A stretch of 64,000 bases of DNA from Nocardia paucivorans NBRC 100373 (lineage in GTDB: Bacteria > Actinomycetota > Actinomycetes > Mycobacteriales > Mycobacteriaceae). Within the stretch, counting starts at the first letter, position 1. Every line of letters begins with the position of its first letter. The DNA lies in contig NZ_BAGE01000030.1 in assembly GCF_000308675.1 (NCBI RefSeq), forward strand, positions 1 through 64,000, read 5' to 3'. Positions 49,801 to 58,800 of this stretch are shown here, piece after piece. The position numbers and the translations under genes were made by a program. The notes below the pieces were generated by a model. The model was not told the DNA's origin and ran no database searches. It saw only the letters and a list, made by a program, of their open reading frames with translations.

Positions 49801-52800
49801 CCGAGAAACCGGTGGCGTCGGTGACGACGAGTAGTGGCTCTCCGAAAGCGGTGCTGCTGCACGGGACGGCGGAGTCGACCGACGCCGCCGATCTCGTGTG
49901 GGCGATCGTGGCGGGTGCGGATGTGTTCGGAGGGCTCGACCGGCGGGCCGGGGCGATATTGCGGCGGTTTCCGGATTGGGAAGAGGTGACTTCGGCCGCC
50001 GATCGGAAGGACGGTGTGCGGTCCTTCGCGTTTCGGGTCTTCGCACGCAGGCCCGACGGCTCGGTGGACGACGGGCCGGATCGGATGAACGGCGGCGAGC
50101 CCGATACGGGGTGGGAGATGGAATACGAACCCGACCCGACGGTGGTGGGACGTCGTCGGCCGAAGGTGACCGAAGTGATTGTCCGGTTGAGAAGGTCGAC
50201 GGTCGCGGGCGATTGGGTCGGTGAGGTGGCCGAGGTGTCGACCCGGCGGGATCCGGCATTGTGGAAGGCGGCGCGATGGCCGCAGGCCGCCCCGGATCCG
50301 GAGCGGGCCCAGCAGCTGGTCGGTGCCGGTGTGGGGGTGGCGGCCCGGGCGCTGCGACTGCTGGATGTCACAACGGTCGTCGCCGAGCACGGACCCGTCG
50401 ACCACGGTACGACGGTTTTGGTCCGTACCGTCGACGGGACCGAGGAGATCCCGCTTCGGAACGACAATGCGTGCCGTTCGGTCACGGTGACGTTCACCGA
50501 TGGAACCACGGCCGGATTCGATATCCGGGTCGATCCGGTTCATCGCCGCCTCGTGGTGAGTTCGCCGGATGGCCGATCGGTGTGGGCCGAGCAGATCCGG
50601 GTGTCGGGGTCGGCGTCCACACCGGAGATCGGGTCCGCGGTGACGATGGCGCTCACCCGCGCGTTGGCTCAGGTCGTGCATCGCCACCGCGGATTCGAGA
50701 AGGTGACGCCGACGGACCCACGGTATGTGCGGGAGAACGGGAAACTGGTGGCCACCCGGGCCGCCGTTCTGGATGCGGTGGTGTTGCTCGCGGCCGACGA
50801 GTTGCTTGCGTGGAAACCTCGGACGGACCGGCAGCGGCGATATTTCTTCGATCTTCGCCGCGAGGTTCTGCGTCGGCTGGAATTCGCTCGTGGGCCGCGC
50901 TTTCTGCAGCGTGAGCGCCTCGCCGCACTGCGTGCTGTCTCACCCCGGCTCGAGTATCCGATACGACGGCACTGGGGCCCGTTCAAGATCCGCAAACCGA
51001 TGATGTTGCACTTCGAAGCGGCACCACCACTTCATGTGCACTATGGGCTGTCCTTGATAGCATCCGGATCCAATATTCTTCCCGCAATTATCGGTGATCC
51101 CGGGCAGACATTGCGATATTCCATCGGAAGTGCCACCGGATCTCTGTACATGGCCTTGAGCCGAAGTCAATCCTACCTCCATATCAGGCAGGCGGAAAAT
51201 GCCGATACCGCCCCTCGATGGTTCATCTATCGAAACGACGGGAAGGATTTTTTCCGGGTACATGTCGGAGGAGCATTGGTGGATGCCACGGCACGAGTGG
51301 GGGGAAGCCTGGCCCTCATCGATGCCGGTGTGGCGATCAATCCTGCGCTGCTCGCCGAAATTTTCGGTCGACGCGTGGCGAGGGGGATATTACGAGGATT
51401 GCGGGCGAGTCGTATACAGCCCATGTACGCGGCCCCCCGCGATCTGGTGGAGCAGACTCTGGCCGTGGCGCGTCGTGAGGAGGTGTACGACCGGTACGCC
51501 GAACTGCGTGCGGAGTCGTTGCAGTGGGCGCGGCAGCTACGGAAATACCTCGACAGACCGGACGCGCCGGATGATGGCGAGTTGAACGAGCTCGCCCGGC
51601 TTCTGCACCATCTGTCCGCCGCGGCACAGGAGGCGGCCGAACAGATCGAACAGTACGGGCTCGGAGCTGCCGTATTGCGCACGAAGGCATCCCCGGTTCG
51701 GTCGCCGAGTATGTCTCGCATACTCCGGGTGAGCTGGTTGGAGCCCGTGGGCTCGATGGCCGTCGGTACTTTGGCCGGCCTGGTATTCGGCAACCCCTGG
51801 ATCGGTCTTCTGGGAGCCGGTGGTGTGCTCTGGATGTTCCTCCGCGCTCGGCTCGGCGCGGTCGGCGAGCGGTACAAGGGCCGGGAACGAGCCACCCGGG
51901 TGCAGCGAAACAATGCGTATCGGGAAAAGCAATGGAACGACGGGATCCGGGATGCGCTCATCAGAATCGCCGAGCTACTCGAGAATTTGCCGGAGCTACC
52001 CGATCCGCTACCCGATGCGACGCGGAAGCCTCCTGGCATCTTTCCGTATTTCTGGTCCGGGCTGGTCGAAGCCGCCACGGAAATTCCGGCCGCCATCGCG
52101 GGCTTCTATATACCCGGCTACGGACCGACATTGGCGTGGGGTCTGTTCTTCGCCCGGATTCTCTCACCGATTGCCAATGCGTTACGGCAGTGCGGTGAGG
52201 AAATCTACGATGAACTCGGCGCGGCGCGGCGTGAGGTGATCGACGACCGGATCGCCTTGCACGAGGGCTCCGACGATCCGAGCGAGATCAAGCGTGGACT
52301 GACCGAGAGTTTGGCCGGATACATGGAGCTGGTGCGTAGTACCAAGGAGACATTCGTATCGGAGCACTACCCGGACTTCCCCGGTGCGGTATCGCCTGCG
52401 GCCGTATACCGGGAATTGATGAAACAAGGCGCGAACAAGAAGAGTTCAGGGGTGGTACTGAGACAATTCGGGCAGGTGGTGGCGGAGAAGGATACGCCGG
52501 AGTTGTTCGACGCTTTCGCCGCCGAGATCGCCGAGGGATTCGGCGAATTGGCGCCCGAGAAGCGTGCCGGGAAGGTGGCGGAGGCATTCCTGTACTGGCA
52601 CGAGTCCCGTATGGCGGCGATCGGCAAGCTGGAAATGGTGGACCGGTATGCGGCCGAGTACCTTCCCCTCGAATTGCGTTTGGCGGGGTTGTTTCCCGAA
52701 GAGAAACGTACGCTGCTGAACCCGGAGTATTACGAGTTCGCTCGGGTGGTCGCGGAGCTGCCGATCGTGGCCGCGACCCCGGATTCTCATGAGATCGAGG

Positions 52801-55800
52801 ACCACACCGGCCGATTCTTCGCGGTCCTGATGCTCGCCGCGGCCCGTAACGGGGTGTATGCGACCGATCACGACGATACCGGGATGTCGCGGCTCGATAC
52901 CGTCTCGTTGGGCACCCTCCTGACCGTGGGGGCGAAGCTGATGGAACGGGATTTCGTGCGTTTGGCGCACGGAACGAGTTCGGACGATCTGCTCACCGAT
53001 ACGGTTCCATTGCGGGTGGGGGAATCGATCGATGCGCGGCAGGGGGCGAGCGTTGCCGCGGAGGGCGCGGCCGGGATCGGTGCGTACAGCCTGCGACTCG
53101 AGGGCGTCGAGGAACGGACGGCGTCGCGGAAGAAATTGCGTTCGGCCAGGCAGATTCTCCGTATTGCATTGGGGGACAAGTTTTTCCGTGAGGCATATAT
53201 CGATCGCCTCGTTCGGTGGTTGGCCGATACGCAGGAGCCGATGGTCGAGGACGGTGGGCGGGTATTCGGTGGGTCCGATCCGATCGCGGTATGGCGTGTC
53301 GACCCCGCTACCGGTACGGGGCCGAATGAGGGTTTCACCCATGTGGCGAAGAACGGACCGACGGATAACGGTCCGGAGTCGGTCACTCGGCCGATTCCGG
53401 TGGTGAAACCTGTCGGTGACGGTCGCGAATATCCCCTCGAGAGGCTTCTTTCGTTCTACGCGGACGGCGTCGATCCGGTATTGCGTTCCGAGCTGCTGCG
53501 GGCCATGGTGAAGCGGGCCGCGGTGGGCGTGCGTATAGCCGACTCGAACGGTGGATCCGACAATGGAGCACACCGCCGGTGGGAAGCCGAGGTGGCCCGC
53601 CTGGAGGAGGAGATCGATCGGGTTCGGTCCGGGCATGATCCGACCGTTCCCCTCAACGAGGGCATCACCGCATTAAGGGTGGTCAACGATCTGGCCGGTC
53701 GCGATATCGTCTCCGAAATCGGTGAGCCGGGTTCGATATCCATGTCCGCGCAGGAATTGCAGGCGAATACGGCCGGCCGGGTCGTCATGCAGCCGAGTCA
53801 CGTCGCACTGGCCGCCCGATTGGCGAACCCGCAGGATCGGGTTTCATCGGCACTGGTGGTGGACAGGGAGGGGGATCGGCCCTATGTGCTGACCGTCTGC
53901 GACGGCGTAGTGGTCAAGATCGATCCGCACAGTGGCCCGCCGCATGTCTTCGTGCCGACCACGGAAACCGAGAGCCCCTACGCGGTGCTTTTCGACTCGG
54001 ATTTCGATGTGCTGCACCCGCTCGACGCCGGTGCGCACGTGCGTCCGCACACGGAGAATCGGTATTCGGAGTCGCTAGGGCGAAGGTTTCGCGGAGTCTA
54101 TTCGACCGATATCACATTGGGTATCGTCTCGGAACGAATTGCCGCGGTCGCGGCCGAGGAAGGGGTCGATTCGGTCGTATCGGATGACAGAAGCCTGTGG
54201 GCACAAGCGTCCGACGAGCTGCGTCGACTGTTGCAGCGGCGTGAGCTCCTCGAACGGAAGTCTGCCGCGTTGCACACGCTGGCCGGTGAACACAAGCGGG
54301 CCGTGCTGGAGTATTTCTATTGCACGAACGAGTACGAGCGCCTCACCGCGCTGCGACGCTCGGTGCCGGAGGTGGCGTCACGGTTGCCCGAGATCGTCGA
54401 ACGGCGCAAGCGAGCGGCGGACGAATATGTCCGACTCGGCAAACTTCTGGACACGAAGCTGGATGAACACCTGCCGGGGCAGGTGTTCATCCACCCGTCC
54501 GAGACGAACGATTACTGCGCGCCCGCCGCAGTGATGGACATGCACCAACTCACCGGCAACGACGGAATTCGATTCATAGGTCGCGACGTCAGCGGGTTCG
54601 GTGTGCCGACCTTCGAGATCGCCGCGGCATTGGGTGCCTACCCCACTGATTACGGTGATCACCTCGAGATGGCCGACGATCTCGTTTCCCTGGGACACGG
54701 CGCGACCATTCTGGTGGATGAGGAAGGGCACGTTTACGTACTGACGAACTATCGCGGCCTGATCCTGGTCAGCGACTGGAACGGCACGTTGTTGCACCTC
54801 TTCCCCCCGGAAGGCCGCGAGGTCGTGGAGAACCTCGAAGGCTATGTTTTCGCTCCCACGGCACAGGGCGGCATAGAACCTCTGCGGCCCATGGACGAGA
54901 CGGTACGGGATGTGCTGATGGAGTTGGCCTCTCGATATGCTCGAATCGAACGGTCACAGGTCGGCCTCGAGGAAACGCGCGAGGCGCTGAAGAAGGTGCG
55001 TTCACACGATCCGGCACTCGTCGCCGATCTGACGGAGATCGAGAGGCGACTGAAGGACGCCCGAAGCGTTATCCGGCAACTCGAAGACGTCGGATACGCA
55101 ATGGTGTACGAAGACCTCCCGGTCGTGGATCCCGATCACCTCGAGGTGATTCCGGATGGTTCGCTCGATGCGGTATCACTGAGAACCGTCCGGTACGAGC
55201 GGTTGCTCGACTCCTCGGATGCATTGTGGGGGGAACTGTTCCGCATACTGAAAGCCGGTGGTGCGGCAACCATCGATACGGATGTGGAACTGTTCCGTTC
55301 CGATGGCGTTCCCCGCGAGGTCGTGGATCGACTCACGCAGGCGGGTTTCGCCGACATCGCTTTCCTGTACAACGACGAATCGTTCACCCTCGACGCCGTT
55401 CCGATGGGATCCGACGGCCGATACACGGTTCGTGTGATCAAACCGGACGATGTGGCCGGCGAGTCCGATGGCCACTCCGTACGGCGGTCGGCTTCGCCGG
55501 CCGAGACGACGAAATCCCACCGTGATGCACGGTCCGGTACCAGGGCACACCGGACTCCGTGGGGAGACCGACCGGTGACGAACAGGGTCGACGCGGACCG
55601 GGCGGAGATCGTCGAGGCGGACGACGAGGCGTGGGAGGTGTACCTCGAAGGGGAGGAATCGGTATTGCCTCCCGAGTGGTACGAGCGATTCGAAGAGGAG
55701 CCGCCCACACATCCACTCGCCGGGTCGGGTCCGATTCGCGGCGCGCATTTCCCGGTCCCGGAGCTGAGGATGACAACCAACGATCCGGAGAAGATCGCGG

Positions 55801-58800
55801 CCTTGGGGGAGTTCTCGCTATGGCAGGCAGAGATCGCCAACACAGGGTTGTATCGGCTCTCCGAGCGGTGGGATTCGACGGATGAGCCCGTGGAAGGACA
55901 TGTTCTGCTGTCACAACTGTATTGCTGGATATCGCACCAGCGGTATCTGCGCCAGGTATGGGCCATCGACCATGATCCCGCCGTCGCACGCACCGAATAC
56001 GACCATCCCGAGGCCTTCCGTACCCTCCTCGACGACTACGACCACATCAATATCGACATTTTCGGAAACGTCCATGCGCGTCGCGAGGGATTCCGTTCCG
56101 ACCCCGACCTGGCGAAGCGGTCTCTCGGCGCGGTGACGCCGGCATATCGGACCTCCCAGGCGATAGGTGAGATCATCCGGACACGGGTGGAGGCGGAGGC
56201 GCCGGATGGGGACGAGCTGCAGAACATCGTGGAATTGCCCGACGGCAGCCGGGTCGGCGGGACCGTTCTGTCCTGCCTCACCCCCGTCAGGCAGACCGTC
56301 GAGACGGCCCTGTCCGAAAACCGGGAAGCCATGTTCGCCGCCGCCATGACCGAACTCGCCGATATGTTCGGACATCGTCCACCCGATGTATCCGGTGACC
56401 TGTCGCGGCGCGCGGCGAATGTTGCCTACCTGCTTTTCCAGGCGCCGTTGACGACGCGGGGCAGTGATGCGACGATCCGGACCTTCCTCGTGGCCACGTT
56501 CACCTTCCTCTTCGGTCGACCGATCCGCCTGCCGCACGACATCGATGTGCGTGGCATATCGATGCGGCAGACGGACTTCGTCGAGTGGTTCACCGATATG
56601 TTGGACCGAGAATCGCGTGCCCACGAGCCAGGGTCGTCGGCAATACCGAGGACTCGCGATGTGGGGGGCTCGTCGTCCGAGAACAGGGCGGTCACGCAAT
56701 CGGTCATCGGATCCGGGCCGCCCGGGGCCACACCATGGTCGTCGCGTGGAGGCGGCGCGCATCGCACCGTTGACGCCCACCCGCGCGGCGAAACAACGGA
56801 ACCCGCCGCACGCCGAACCGATGGCGAAGCCGTATCCGCATCGGAACTCGCATCCGACTCCTCGGCCGTCCGTCCCGGGCGGTCCGCGGCCGTGATCGGA
56901 CCGGCGGACAACGGTAAAGGTGTGGAGTCACGAAGTTCTCGAGACGAGCACCGACCGGAGCACGACGTGATGATCGGGCCGGAGGCATTCGGCGGGCTCG
57001 GTGCCTTGTTGTGGGAGCACGGTGTCGTGGTGGGCGCCGCCGCGGTATCGCTGACCTTGGAGGGCACGTTCGGTACGGGACTGGTCGAACTGTCGGTGCC
57101 CGAATGGGTGTACCGGCGGATGGCCGAACACCCGGAATGGGTGGAGTTGCCGCCGGACAGCGACGAGGGACAGCGAATGGTCGGTGGATATCCGGCCGAT
57201 CACCTGCCTCGCCGCGGTGCGGGTCGTCCGTCCCTGGGATGGGGTCGGTTCCGCATATCGGTGGGGTGGCCGGGCCTGGTGCCGGTCCGGTACCGGGAGC
57301 GGACGGGACCGGACGGGCAGCGTCGCGATCCGATATCGCACGAGGAGCTGCGTGAGCGGGCATGGCGGGCCGAGGACGGTATGCGGGTCGCCGGACTGCC
57401 GGACGTGTACGCCTGGGCGCAGGAGCGGGACCTGCCCGCGGATGTCGAGCTCGCACAGACGATCAAGGATGCGCTACTGCATCCCACCCGCTCCCGGTTT
57501 CCGGCGCGAGTGCTGGAAGACGAAAGCGCGGAGATCATCGATATCCTGCGCACGCAATCACGTATCGTCGGCAAACCGTTCACCGAGGAAGCCCTGGCCG
57601 GAGACCCGAGAATCCGGCGTGCCGTGGCGCTGATCGCCGAGGGGGTGTACACCGCCCGAACGCTCTACGGCGATCCGCGGATCGGTCGGGCCAACCACCT
57701 GTACGGTTCGTTCGAACTCCGCGAATACCAGGTCGGTGCCTTCTACCACAACGGTGATCTCGCCGAGGGGCTGCGCGCCATCGTGCGCAACGGGCTGTTC
57801 CAGAACGGCGGGCCCGAGGACATTCTGCACGCCATGTGCGCTGCCGCATGGAGCGATGCCGTCTACGGCCACGGTCGTCGCAGCGACAACCCGGGCGGCC
57901 ACGACGAGAGGCGCTCCGCCGAGCTCCTCGCGGCGCGGGCGCGGCTGTACGGTTTCGACGAAACCGTGGTGGCGGAGATGGTGCGGGCCGTGGAGGCCAC
58001 CACATTCGTGGAGACGACGAAACGGCAGGCCGCCGCATTCACCGACGATCTGCGACAGCAGCAGGCGGCTGTGGCGGCGGGTGAGCGTCGTGGTATCGGT
58101 CAGTGGAATGCGGGCGAGGATCTGCACAACCTGTCGAGCCCCGAGATGGTGGTCGATGCCATCGGATTGGCGGTCGAAGACCTGATGTCGAAACGGGCCG
58201 GCGAACAGCGGATATTCGGTCGTATCCTGGCCCGGCTCGGTATCCGGGCCAACTACCTGCCCGAAGCATTGCGATTGATCGATGTCTACGGCGCCATGCG
58301 CTCGGGCGCCCCGGACGGCGACGGTATGACGGTGCGCACGGCATTCGCGGCGCACCTGCGAGGCAGCGCGGTGTTCGTCGACCCGGATGCCGCCGGCGGT
58401 CACCGCTACCCGGACGGCTGGCTGCTCGGTAATCGTGATATGCGCCGCGATCACGCGGTCCTGCTCCGCCGACTCGTCCATCGACTCGAAACCGATCCCG
58501 ACTTCTCTCCTCTCGACGCCTTCTACGAGGCGTGCGAACACGCCGATCACATGCGGGAGAAATACTCGGGTTTCCGTTGGCAGCTGGTGATCCGACCCGG
58601 CGCGCAACCATGGAACCCGATCGCCGTGACGGAAGCCCTCCGGCGTCGGCTGCCCGGTGGGGACGGGCAGGGGGTGACGCGGGATGTGATCGACGGTGTG
58701 CTTCGGGTGATGGAGCTGGTCGCCCCCGATGCCGTGGATGCGCAACCGGCCCCGAACGGCAAGGCCGACGCGGCGATCGTGCTGACCATGACCGAGGATA

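Noticed and set aside
56420..56600. Fic/AMPylation domain in the giant protein
   Set aside because: The segment with APLTTRGSDATIRTFL has the right setting, but the key His, Asn and Gly of HPFxxGNGRxxR are missing, so I do not claim it.
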